From Pseudovirgaria hyperparasitica (lineage: Eukaryota; Ascomycota; Dothideomycetes; Acrospermales; Acrospermaceae), in assembly GCF_010093815.1 (NCBI RefSeq), contig NW_022985574.1, positions 55,311 through 88,050 of the forward strand: 32,740 nucleotides of DNA, in the 5' to 3' direction. Below are positions 10,690 through 20,619 of the stretch, piece after piece (position 1 is the stretch's first letter; every line of letters begins with the position of its first letter). The notes below the pieces were generated by a model that worked only from the letters and a program-made list of their open reading frames with translations, did no database searches and was not told the DNA's origin. A program made the position numbers and the translations under genes.

Positions 10690-13000
10690 AATTAGACTAG
10701 GAACTTAAATTAAATGGTACTATTCTAAGCTCTCTCCGACTATATAGCTATAATAAAATATAGTAGACCTTCCTTTCTTCTGCCTTTAGGCGGTGTCCTT
10801 TATCTATTAAAAGGTGTCCTTATCTAGAACTACCTTTGATGACCTTTTCTCCCACTAGACACTTCCCTCTATATTTCTAGTTACTATTTTTATTCTCTCT
10901 TATATTATCTATTCGGCCTCGTGGTAGTCTATATAGTTCCCTAGCTATATACTAATATCCGACTTCTCTTAAAAGTGTATACTCTTTATATATAGGTTAA
11001 AGACCCGACTTAAACGTCCGCTACCATCTAACTTTATTTTAATTTAAGTATTAGTCGGGGTAGATAGACTACTAGTTAAGGTAGCTATAAGTAGGGATAA
11101 TAAGTTAGTAATAGACTCATTTATACTACACGTATATATACTATTATTTACCGTTCCCGCGGTTACTTAGAGCGGGTCTATACTTAATACCTAAGATGGT
11201 ATAATCTTATCCGTAGCCACTACTAGTGGTATAGAACTCTCACCTATATCTAATGGCGCATGAGATGATTCGAGGTACTTATCTAACTAGTTTAGAGTAT
11301 CCGACTTATCCTTTTCATAGTAGTTAGTATCTATATAGCCTCTATAACTTTAGTATATACTTATATTACCCGATAGCTTAGACTCCTCGCTCTTATCTAA
11401 GTTATCTATATCTACTTTAGAGAAGTTATCTAGGTTATCTTTATATGGGTTTATATATATAGTATCCGGGTCGATTAGTATTAGTACTATAAATACTAAT
11501 ACTATTAGCGATTTTTAAATATAGTCGATGCGGTAGGGCGCCTAGTTCGACTAAATTAGGCTTAGCGCTCGTTATTCCTCTATATAATTTAGCACGCGAT
11601 TAGATAAAGGTATATATATATACCTAGTATTAGTAGAGAGCGTGTAAATCTATAGCGACTAAAGGACGAGTTCGGCGCCCGCCCGCTACTATATTCGTTA
11701 AGGGCATGCCTTATTATAATATATATAATAGTAATCGTAGATGGTGGGATCGGTCGGAATATACTACTATAGTACTCCTTTAATCTAAGGAATCTTAGGG
11801 ACTATAGTAGAACTAACTTTAGAGCCTTAATTACTACTAGCCCTACGAACATTTTCTAAGTTACGCTAGTATTATACTAATAATTAGTAACACGTCTAAC
11901 ATGACGTAAGTAATATATCTTTACTCCTATATATGCGTTATTACGTATTAGATTACTTATACTAGCTTTTCTCTTCTCGGCTATCTCCTAGTCCTAGTAT
12001 TCGGATACTATCTATCTAACTCTAGAGAGGAGTTAGTAACGGAAGTCTATTATATCTTCCTTTACTAGCGCAATAACATGGGCGGGAGGTGTGTTTTATG
12101 AATTATAATTAAGGTAGTAGCTACTAAGATTAATATCTCCGGCGGCTATCTAGGCTAATTATACTAGTATCCTAAAACTATCTAGGCTACTATCTAGCCA
12201 TATATTAAGGCGATCGAATACCGGTAGTAACCGGCCTAAAAACGTTATAGCGATTAAAATCTCTATTATCGTAAGGTACCGGTCTCATTTATAAGGCTAG
12301 AGACTATCTCTATAGGACCGCCTCTTTTTATAGATAGTTAGTTCCCTCTCTACTACTATTTCTCTACCTTCTTCTATTAAGCTAGATGGCTAATATAGTA
12401 GAGGAGAGGACGTAAGGCCGTTATATCCCTAGTTACTATTATAGTAGGATATTACCGTAACGTCTAAGCTATATAGGGTGTTACTACTATATTCGCTACC
12501 GGTATACCTAGACTACTAGGTTATTAGTAGATAAATGAACGCGTCGAGATAAGCTAGATATATATATATACGTTTTTTATGTCGATGGCTGTCGTGTAAG
12601 TCTCTATTATTAATGCTAATACGTGTCTACGTTGTATCGTATCTTCGTTTACCTATCCCGTTTAGTTTACTATGGTTACTAGATTGTCTTCTATTAGTAT
12701 TACCGCTACGGTAGCTAGATAGTCCCTTAACCGTCTTCCGTGTTAGAGGTCCTATAGAGAAGATATATAAGAGATTAGTAGATATTTTCATTAGTAATGG
12801 GTCGGTAACCTACTAGGCGATAATATTAGATAGCGGGATAATAACTAGCTAGTAGACACGATAAAGGTTTAGGTGTAGACTAATATAGTGTTTTTATAGA
12901 CGCGTGATGCTTACGCGTTATTATTAATAATTTTAAGCGAGCGTATATAGGAATCAAGGGGCTAAGAGCCGGGTAGAAGTCGGGGGTTAGTGGGTATATA
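10690..13000 (-). pseudogene. Unrecognised minus-strand gene relic with hydrophobic segment and acidic stretch
   Basis: The reverse complement can be read for about 770 codons with few interruptions beyond TAG/TAA. One apparent slip falls near a (TA)n tract at about 11,600. From the N-terminal side the visible landmarks are: VAVILIEDNLVTIVN (about 12,710-12,660), HVLALIIETYTTAIDIKNVY (about 12,620-12,560), FLGRLLPVFDRLNIWLDSS (about 12,240-12,180), a strongly hydrophobic SLIVLVFIVLILI (about 11,510-11,475) that could be a membrane segment, and an acidic DNLDNFSKVDIDNLDKSEE (about 11,445-11,385). I do not recognise the family. It is the only gene in the element on this strand and is divergent from the transposase, with about 260 bp between them. 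Start and end are approximate. A TGA near 13,010 suggests that the N-terminus is close by. Confidence 0.55.
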
Positions 13001-13034
13001 TCGGGCTTTCAACGGGCTTACACCTAACTTCTTC

Positions 13035-13066
13035 CGGTATACGCCTAGAATATCCGCCGTATACCG
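13035..13066. promoter_or_regulatory. Inverted repeat CGGTATACG in the divergent intergenic region
   Basis: CGGTATACG at 13,035-13,043 is matched by its exact reverse complement CGTATACCG at 13,058-13,066, with 14 bases between. It sits in the gap between the minus-strand gene and the transposase, the expected place for a shared promoter or operator. The CGGTATA core also occurs in the arrays at both ends of the element. A regulatory role is inference. Confidence 0.45.
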
Positions 13067-13259
13067 TATTATTACTATCTACTAATAATTATACTATGGT
13101 ATTTTTTCTTTATAGTAACTATACCTCGAGATGCTACGGGCCGTAGTCTTCTACTAATACTATATTAGAAAGATTAGTAGTATATACTATATAATCCGTA
13201 GGCACTATAACTCGGAACCGTATAGACGAGCACGGCTTGCTATATTACTATTATTATTA

Positions 13260-16200
13260 TAACCATTAGGCCCGTAGCTACTACTATCGACCGGGTTACG
13301 GCGCGGCTTTAGTACTCGTAGTTATATTAGTCGATAGAACTCTTTAGTTCGCTCTATTAGTATTTAGCCGTCGAGTATTAATCAGAAGTCTAAGCCTATA
13401 GAATTAGGTACTTCTACTACTAATATTACCCTATGTAAAGATACTACTATTTTCCCTAATCCTGTTTCGGACCTGGAATCTATGGACGGCGTTACTAGTA
13501 GCTATGGTACCGATTTAGTATATTAGTCTAATATATATAGTAGAAATACTATGTCTATGGCGACGAGGGCGTCTAGTACTATATATTTAACGAAAACGTT
13601 CGAAGAGGAGAGCGGTATATATATTATAGTAGACTAGAGTAGACGTGATAATCCGTCCGACGTAAGTATATATAGTCTAGGTTTATAGTAGTAACTAATT
13701 TAGTAGGCCTAATTCGGTTAATTCGATAGTAAGTTTATAGAGCGCCTTATAATATAGACGAATCGGTTTAGTATTTCGAATATAGTATACGATAAATTAA
13801 CTACTATCCTTAAATAGACTTCCGCTATACCCCCCGACCTTTTTATACTAAAATCTAATGTCGTGCGTAAGTAGTTATTATACTACCCTAAAGGGATACT
13901 GCACGAAAGTTAGTAGCGTAGCTGTGATATATTTAGCACTACTATAGTCGAATACTAGTATAGGGATCCGCTTACGTTAGTGGAATTCCTCCTTAGATAC
14001 TAACTATTCGCTAGTAAGCTCGTGTTTAAGCCGGTACGATAATTTACTAGTTTAGGCGACCGGGTATATAGTAAAGCCTATATAGTAGATGGTTAGTAGG
14101 ATATATACGCTACTATTCCGGATGGTACCGTCGTCGTCCCTATTATTTTATCTTCGGATAAGATAAACCTTACTAACCATGGTAGTAATAGAGTAGTATA
14201 GCTAGTCTATCTATCTATTTATAATCTACCACTAAACGTCCGCTTATCTAGGAGTCTACTATTATTTCTACTACTTACTCTATTACTAGTAGTTAAGCTA
14301 GAAACGGTAGCGAATCGCTTTATGTTCCATTAGGTTATAAGTAAAGTTCTAGCCCGTATATCCGCCCATGATAGAGTCGTTAACTATACTAATTATTATA
14401 TAGCGTTATAGGCTATATAGAGTACTAGAGTATTAGTATTATGTGCCGATGGCGGCTTATGTAAGTGCTATCCGCGTTTAGCTTTATATATTATAGATTT
14501 TCCGGAGTAGGTGCTTATCACGGGTGTATCCCATTAGTATATATATCTAATATATATAGTCCCTAGTAACAGACGATAGTATCTACGAGAAGCTATTACT
14601 AGTATATAGGAGTTCCGTATATACTCGTCGTTATAGAAATAGGTTTACCGTGTACGTCGCGAGTTAATAACTAATGGCTATAGTAGCGAGTATACTAGTA
14701 GTAAGATAGATAATAGGACGAGTGTACCTAGTATCTTATCGTTTTCGTCGATATCTTTCGCGCTAGTAGTATAGGGCTATTATATTCGCTAATCGGTTAA
14801 GAGTCGGTATTCTAGTAGGTGGATAGAGCCATTAGATAATTTTGCCTAGTTACTTACTAGAGTTAATATATACCGCGCGGTCGCTCCGGATATTCTACAT
14901 TAACTATATAAGGGTATATTATAACACACGTTCAATTGGATAGTCTTATATATTATTAATTAAGAGTGTACGGGACATAAGTTAAAGGGTATATTTACCG
15001 GTATACCCCCTATAGAACGAGTAAAGAAGGCGATCGATAAGCGATTCGCGTCTATTAGGGTATTCGGTCGTTATAACCTACTTAAGTATATAACTTTAGT
15101 AATATAATAGACGGGGGCGATGTTTAAGCGTATACTAGTAGTGTTTATAGTCGCGTTTAAACCGCTCCTATATCATGATTAACACTTCCTAAGCGTAGTG
15201 CGGGCGGTTATTAATATATGTATATTAGCGGCGTACTATACGCATAATATATAGATACTAGCATACTTAGAAGAGGCTATATTACGCTTAGATAACCTAA
15301 AATACTAGTTTATACTATATCGTGGAGATAAATCGGAGGATAATTATTTTAACTTTCCGAAGTTCTATACATTATCGCACCTAGTTAATACTATTAAACA
15401 CCATAGTTCGTTATATCTAATATCGGTAGAGCTACTAGAGCGATCTTATATCGTAGTAAAGGAATTATATTAAGGTTTAAATAAGAGGGAGACGTTTCTA
15501 TAGTAGATGCTAGTAGTAGACACACGCACGATAAATACTAAAATCTCTAGTAGTATAGAGGTAGCGGCTAGTACTAGTATATTAGTAGCCCCTGGCCTAG
15601 AGTAGCTCGATAATATACGTAAGCTAGTCGGCTAGCGGCGTATTCTAAAGGAGCCACGCTAGAGTAAATATACACTCTACGTCTTATAGAGCCATAGACT
15701 ATCTACGTCCTACTAGACTACCATTAGCGACCTCTACGACGTGTATAGTAGTAGTTTTATATTACTTGATACGGTTATACCCTTTATATATAACTATCGT
15801 AATCGGCTTATTAGGGATAATATATTAAAAGGTGCGAATGTTAAACATATTAAAAAGGACCCTTCGTAGGCACGGGTCCTTTCTATCTATATATATAAGA
15901 CCATGTACGTGCTAATACGACTAGATAGAGATATATCTATAGAGGCCTTCGACCCGATTTAGGTAAGGTATGCCCGTAACTAGTAAAAGAGTAGTAAGGC
16001 TAGGGAGGATTATATAATAGTATAGGAGTTTAACGAGGGTAGTAACTATCTTAACGGGAAGCGGGTTAGTAAAGTCCGTATATTTCTAGAGGTATACGAT
16101 ATGGAGAGCATTAACGTAACTAGTAGTATGGCGGCGCGATTCCTAGGTACGTTAGTTAAACTACTTAATAACTCGGGTAGAGGCAATATTAATACTATTA

Positions 16201-16650
16201 GTGGCCTTATACTATTACGTATAGCGGGTTAAAGGTCTAGTAATAAGACTTATATAATGGATAGGTTCCGTGTCTACGAGCTAGAGCATGTCCTACGCCC
16301 TATATAGATTATATTATATTAGTTAGTTACGGATAGTTTATTCTAGTTAAATACGTATAGTAATTAGGGGATCTATAATAAGGTATATAACCTAGACTTC
16401 TAGGCTATGAATAGACGAAACGTGACCGTAGCGTTAAAACACGGGCGCGTGTCGTAAGTCTATCGCTATCTACTACCGCCTACCGTAGTATACCGGCATA
16501 TACCGGTATATAGCGGAAGTTATAGTTTATATATAGTAGTACTTAATAGTCGTATCCTATACTAGGATATCTCTAAGGAATAATCGTGGTTTATTACGAT
16601 CGGTTCTATAAAAGGCTTATATTTAATAACTATCTATAATTTTAGCTAAG
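13260..16650 (+). pseudogene. Plavaka-type (KDZ/CACTA-related) transposase relic
   Basis: Frame 3 is followable for about 1,130 codons without an indel. An N-terminal GFSTRSYISRQ near 13,300 resembles the second half of a C2H2 finger, a common N-terminal feature of these transposases. Core landmarks, in family order: VYSKAYIVDGW at about 14,070-14,095; VVPIILSSDKINLTNHG at 14,136-14,185 (family VIPLILSSDKTHLT); IDFPE-VLITG at 14,493-14,525 with one stop inside; PDILH-LYKGIL at 14,886-14,921 (family PDVLHQLYQG); NFPKFYTLSHLVNTIKHHSS at 15,351-15,410. A C-terminal stretch ending WFITIGSIKGLYLITIYN (about 16,590-16,640) fits the usual length of about 1,000 residues. Most stops are TAG/TAA from Gln or Trp codons. 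The protein would recognise the terminal and subterminal repeats and catalyse excision and insertion. The family call rests on motif memory, not a search. Confidence 0.75.
16491..16515. repeat. Palindromic CCGGCATATACCGG cluster
   Basis: The sequence ATACCGGCATATACCGGTAT holds two overlapping CCGG-centred half-sites (CCGGCATA and ACCGGTAT), similar to the GCCGGTATATAACGG units near the right end. It falls inside the 3' part of the transposase frame, so it may simply be coding sequence. Confidence 0.4.
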
Positions 16651-17689
16651 GAGTATCTAGGGATGCACCTCCTTATTACCTAATAATTACTAGCTAGTAT
16701 AAAAACTCTACGCCTCTAAAAGGGGTATATAGAACTTAAAGGATCCTTATTCACGGGTAGAACTAGACGCGGATAGTATTAACCTAACATAGATAGATTA
16801 TATATATTAATACCCTGAAATCCGAACTATGTCTCTAGGTCTACTAGACCTAGCTCACACCCGATTCTAATGTTTTCGTTATTCGCGTTTATGCCTCGTT
16901 GGATACCGGGCATATAACGAGTCTATAGTTAAGTAAGTATTAGGTACGTAACGAGTCTATTAATAAATGAGTACCGGGTATGTAACGAGTCTATGTAAAT
17001 AAGTGTAAATAAGTATATACTAGGTATATAACGCTCTTACCAGGGAAACGTCTTCCTTAAGTATCTCCCCCTTCTAATATTTCTCCTTCTCTTTCTTTAT
17101 TCTTTCTCTAGCCTTATAAGTATAGTTAGACTTATATCGCTATATTATTAATGTGTACGTTCTTATATAGACCGTTAGAAACTACGGTAACTAGATATAT
17201 ATTCTCGTGATAGATAAATATACCGCACTAATACGTCGTATTATTCGTGTTTAATATAAGGGTTTACTACTACGATCATTCGTCGTTACGCTCGTCTATC
17301 TCTTCTTAACGATAGTACTAATTAATAACGACCTATTATAGAGATAATAGTTAGCATTACGTACTTCTCTTAAATATTTATATATTAATATTATATAAGT
17401 ACATGCTTCGCGGAGGTCCTCTATCCTTCCCTTAAGCTATCTAGACTATCCCCTAATCGCTAAAAACTCTTATATCTAACTATTTCTACTATTTATTCCT
17501 CGGTTCTACTCGTTAGGCTTCGAACGATAGCGAACTATAACGGGTTAGCGGTTATCTATATTTCGCGTACGCCGAGTTAGCATGCCTGAATATAATAGAT
17601 GATAGTGTATTTATAATAGTATATACTAGATCTTATAGTATTTCTCTTTGGCGGTAGATCCACGTAGTCGTAAAGACGGCCTACTATCC
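16651..17689. other. Intergenic stretch between transposase and next gene relic
   Basis: Besides the 34-bp repeats at 16,905-17,040, I see no convincing reading frame or RNA gene. Pyrimidine-rich DNA at about 17,050-17,110 follows the repeats. Confidence 0.4.
16905..17040 (+). repeat. 34-bp direct repeats, four units
   Basis: Units begin at about 16,905, 16,939, 16,973 and 17,019 and share the core GTATATAACGAGTCTAT (variants GCATATAACG, GTACGTAACG, GTATGTAACG). The spacing is 34, 34 and 46 bp, the last unit being offset by an internal GTAAATAAGT duplication. They lie immediately downstream of the transposase, where a terminator or 3' regulatory array could sit. The function is unknown. Confidence 0.7.
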
Positions 17690-19620
17690 TATTATACCTA
17701 TATACTACGCTACTCTTTTATTATATATAGACGGTATTACCGGAGTAGGGCTATCGCCCGGTAAACTTAACGTTATATATAGAGTATTGTGTATTTAACG
17801 TCGTTATTTCACGTGCCCTATGTTAGTGCGGGATCGGATGCCGGCCGTATATTTCCCCGCCTCTATTAAATTAACGAGTTATTACCGAAAACTATACGGA
17901 CTACTCGCGTTAATGTAGCCGTAACGTACGTGTTATACCTACGCCTATTATATAGTATATATATCTCGTCTCTCTATTACCCTAGTAATATATACTATTC
18001 CCTATTCCGTCTACCTATAGCTACGTCCGGCTAGCCGCGAATAAATAGCCGAGTAGAAGCGAGTCTCGACCTACTTTATATATTTAGAGCGTCCGATAGG
18101 TAGAAACTTCGGGTATATATAGAAGAGTTAATTTAGAAGGAATTTACTAGCCTATTACTAAACCTACGTAGTAAGGAAGTAAAGGACCACTATATAAAAC
18201 AAGAGCGTTGCCTATAGACGGTCGTAGATAAATATATATTTATTAACGGTAGTTATACTATTTCACGGGTAGATACCATATATTAACTTAATACTATATT
18301 CTTGGTATTTACACGTAACTAGCGGCGGTTGGCTAAATACCATTATATACGTTAAAACGATACCCCGGGCTAGACAAGCCGTTATAATGTTATATATACC
18401 CTACGAACCCGCCTAATATATCTAGCTAACCTAGTTATTTAACCGTCGGACCACTAGTATCTATATCTCCTAAGGTAGCCGTGCCGCCGTGTTATATATG
18501 TATACCTATAGTCCTTATCCGCGATTATACTCGGGTCACCCTAGTACTAATAACGGCCATATAGAATGGCACGACGCCGTTAAATATTAAGGGTATAAAA
18601 ATACGCGATATAGTAGGTCTTAGTATAAATAAACTATTAGAATTTATTAGCTCGTCTATAGATATACTAGGGGATGTAGGCGGTTATAGGTATGGTCGTG
18701 TCTACCTAGAGTACCCGATCCTACCGAGCGAGTCGAGTAATATAATTCTTTATAAGGATAGTTTAGACTAGGTATTATAGTAGACTATTAAATAGGCACT
18801 AGGCTTAGGACTAGATCGGGTGGTTTTCCGCGTGGGCGATATAAATAGTATATTTAGAAGCCTACTATAACGTATTAACTATAATCTAACCATATAGAAA
18901 CGTCGCGCTATAAGTATAGTAGCGGGATTCATCCGTCTAGCGCGCGTAGGTAAGCTCGAGATATATATACGCCGATAGATATCGGCATATATTAACATAT
19001 TACGACTACTAAGTGGTATATACCGATATATACCGGCATATCCGGTATATACTAGTATAATACCGTCGCTCTTCCGTGGACATAACACTATTTATATATC
19101 TTAGGTTTTCGGTTATCGGTTACGTATAGTATTATATACACGGCGGATACCTTACTAGATTTAGGTCTTTCGTCGATAGTATATAGGTACGCCCTAGTCT
19201 ACTTAATATAGGTATAGTCGACGCTTTACCTACTTAAACGATAGACGTTAATAATGACGCGACTAGTATATTTACCTATTATATTATTAGCTAGCTAACG
19301 TTATATTAGGAGAGTCGAGCGCCGCCGTCCCGCCTACTCTACCCGTCGATGTTAACATACTAGCGATTATAACCTAATCGCCTTATAAATTAATATATAA
19401 TACCGGTATACTCGAGAGTTTGAGCGAACGTATAAAAGTCTAATATTATATACTATTTAGGGCCGGGGAGGAAGCGCCTACCGGCGTAGTAGTTATTAAG
19501 GCGATAGTAGAAGTCTATATATAACTAGACATACTAAGTCCGCCTCCTTCTTATGTGGTCCTATCGCTAGATAATATTACCGGTTTTAATATTATGGGAG
19601 AGGAGTTTATAGATACGAAC
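17690..19620 (+). pseudogene. Unrecognised plus-strand gene relic
   Basis: Coding potential runs in frame 2 from about 17,690 to 18,290, then in frame 1 to at least 19,620 (perhaps 19,850), implying one indel near 18,290-18,320. Landmarks include EASLDLLYIFRASDR near 18,056, KEVKDHYIKQERCL near 18,173, GPLVSISPKVAVPPCYICIP near 18,448-18,507, DILGDVGGYRYGRVYLEYPI near 18,661-18,720, LGLGLDRVVFRVGDINSIF near 18,802-18,860, and GVVVIKAIVEVYI and YVVLSLDNITGFNIMGEEF around 19,480-19,610. Interruptions are mostly TAG/TAA. The predicted protein is about 640-720 residues. I recognise no domain. It might be an accessory or structural protein of the element. No DUF3435 tyrosine-recombinase motif was seen. 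Confidence 0.5.
19015..19055. repeat. CCGGTATA/TATACCGG motif cluster
   Basis: Four closely spaced copies of the same word occur in both orientations (TATACCGATATATACCGG, CATATCCGGTATATAC). It lies within the frame of the preceding gene relic, so coding origin is possible. It matches the motif found in the right subterminal array. Confidence 0.45.
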
Positions 19621-20130
19621 CTATGAATATTAGTATAATATCGGCTCGATAGTACGTATTATAGTATAAGGTAAGTTATATTTAAGCGGTAGTTAGACAC
19701 GTGCGCTAGTATACTAATAGATATATAGTATCTCTACCATGAATAGAATAGGCAAGGCATGGCTAGTAATATCTTACTACCTAGAAGAGATAGTTACCAT
19801 AGAATTTAGAAGATAGGCTCGGCGTCTATGGCGTTAGTGTGTCGGACGGTTGAACTTTCATATAATACTATTTACTTATACCTATATTCACCTAAGCCCC
19901 GATTCGATAGCCTTCTATAATATACTATATACTTGGTTAGCGAGCTACTAGACTCATATAATAGTAGTATACTACCCTACTTTATATACTACTTAAGCTA
20001 CTATTACTTTAGCCTACGTTAATCTTAGCTTCCTTTAGTCGTCCCTATATTATAAAAGAAAACTTCTATAAACCTTTCCTCTACTTATCTTGGTTTTTAA
20101 ACCTAAATCTTACCTTCTATACTTTATTCC
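19621..20130. other. Gap between gene relics; possible extension of the upstream frame
   Basis: Frame 1 stays partly readable to about 19,850 (for example MASNILLPRRDSYHR near 19,765), which may be the C-terminal end of the preceding gene after a TGA at 19,622. Beyond that I see only AT-rich DNA leading into the helicase gene. Confidence 0.35.
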
Positions 20131-20295
20131 GTGTTAATTACGACTATATATAAACGCTACATCGAACTCGACTCTATTAACCCTTAAGGTCCATTCTATA
20201 TAATAGTTAACAAGGTTATATTTATAGTTCATAATATGGATTAAGAACTCGTTATATTCGGCGATGTTTAGGACTAGTCTACGCTCGACGTAATT

Positions 20296-20619
20296 AAGCC
20301 TTACGTTTAAGCCGAGTCTCACGTTTAAGTCGAGCCTTATATTTAAGTCGAGCCTTATACTTAAGTCGAGCCTTACGTTTAAGCTAAGCCTTATATTTAA
20401 GTTAAGCCTTACGCTTAAGCCGATCCTTACATTTAAGCCGAGCCTCACGCTTAAGCCGATCCTTACGTTTAAGCCGAGCCTTACGTTTAAGCCGATCCTT
20501 ACGTTTAAGTCGAGCCTTACGTTTAAGCTGATCCTTACGTTTAAGCCAATCCTTACGTTTAAGCTAAGCCTTACGTTTAAGCCGAGCCTTACGTTTAAGC
20601 TAAGCCTTACGCTTAAGTC
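20296..20619 (+). repeat. 18 x 18-bp in-frame array encoding [E/D/K]-P-Y-V-x-[A/V]
   Basis: Exactly eighteen 18-bp units, consensus GAGCCTTACGTTTAAGCC, run without a break in frame with the downstream helicase. The fifth codon is TAA in all eighteen units, most simply a Gln CAA converted by RIP. The inferred protein unit is E-P-Y-V-Q-A with D, K or N at the first position and I or A at the fourth. The minus-strand reading (RLGLNV-like) is only a shadow of this array. Confidence 0.9.

Noticed and set aside
11217-11229. Palindrome CCACTACTAGTGG containing CACTA as a CACTA-element terminus
   Set aside because: It lies inside the minus-strand gene relic, is only 13 bp and has no partner at the other end. 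The true inverted termini are at 10,097 and 32,210.
18879-19088. Minus-strand open frame of 69 codons
   Set aside because: Its translation follows the CCGGTATA-type repeats and lies opposite a longer plus-strand relic.
20134-20448. Open frame on the minus strand with RLGLNV-type repeats
   Set aside because: It is the antisense of the 18-bp array that is in frame with the plus-strand helicase. RIP stops fall on the plus strand and leave the minus strand open.
20296-20619. CRISPR-like array
   Set aside because: Units are contiguous with no unique spacers, vary in sequence and are codon-phased. It is a coding tandem repeat.
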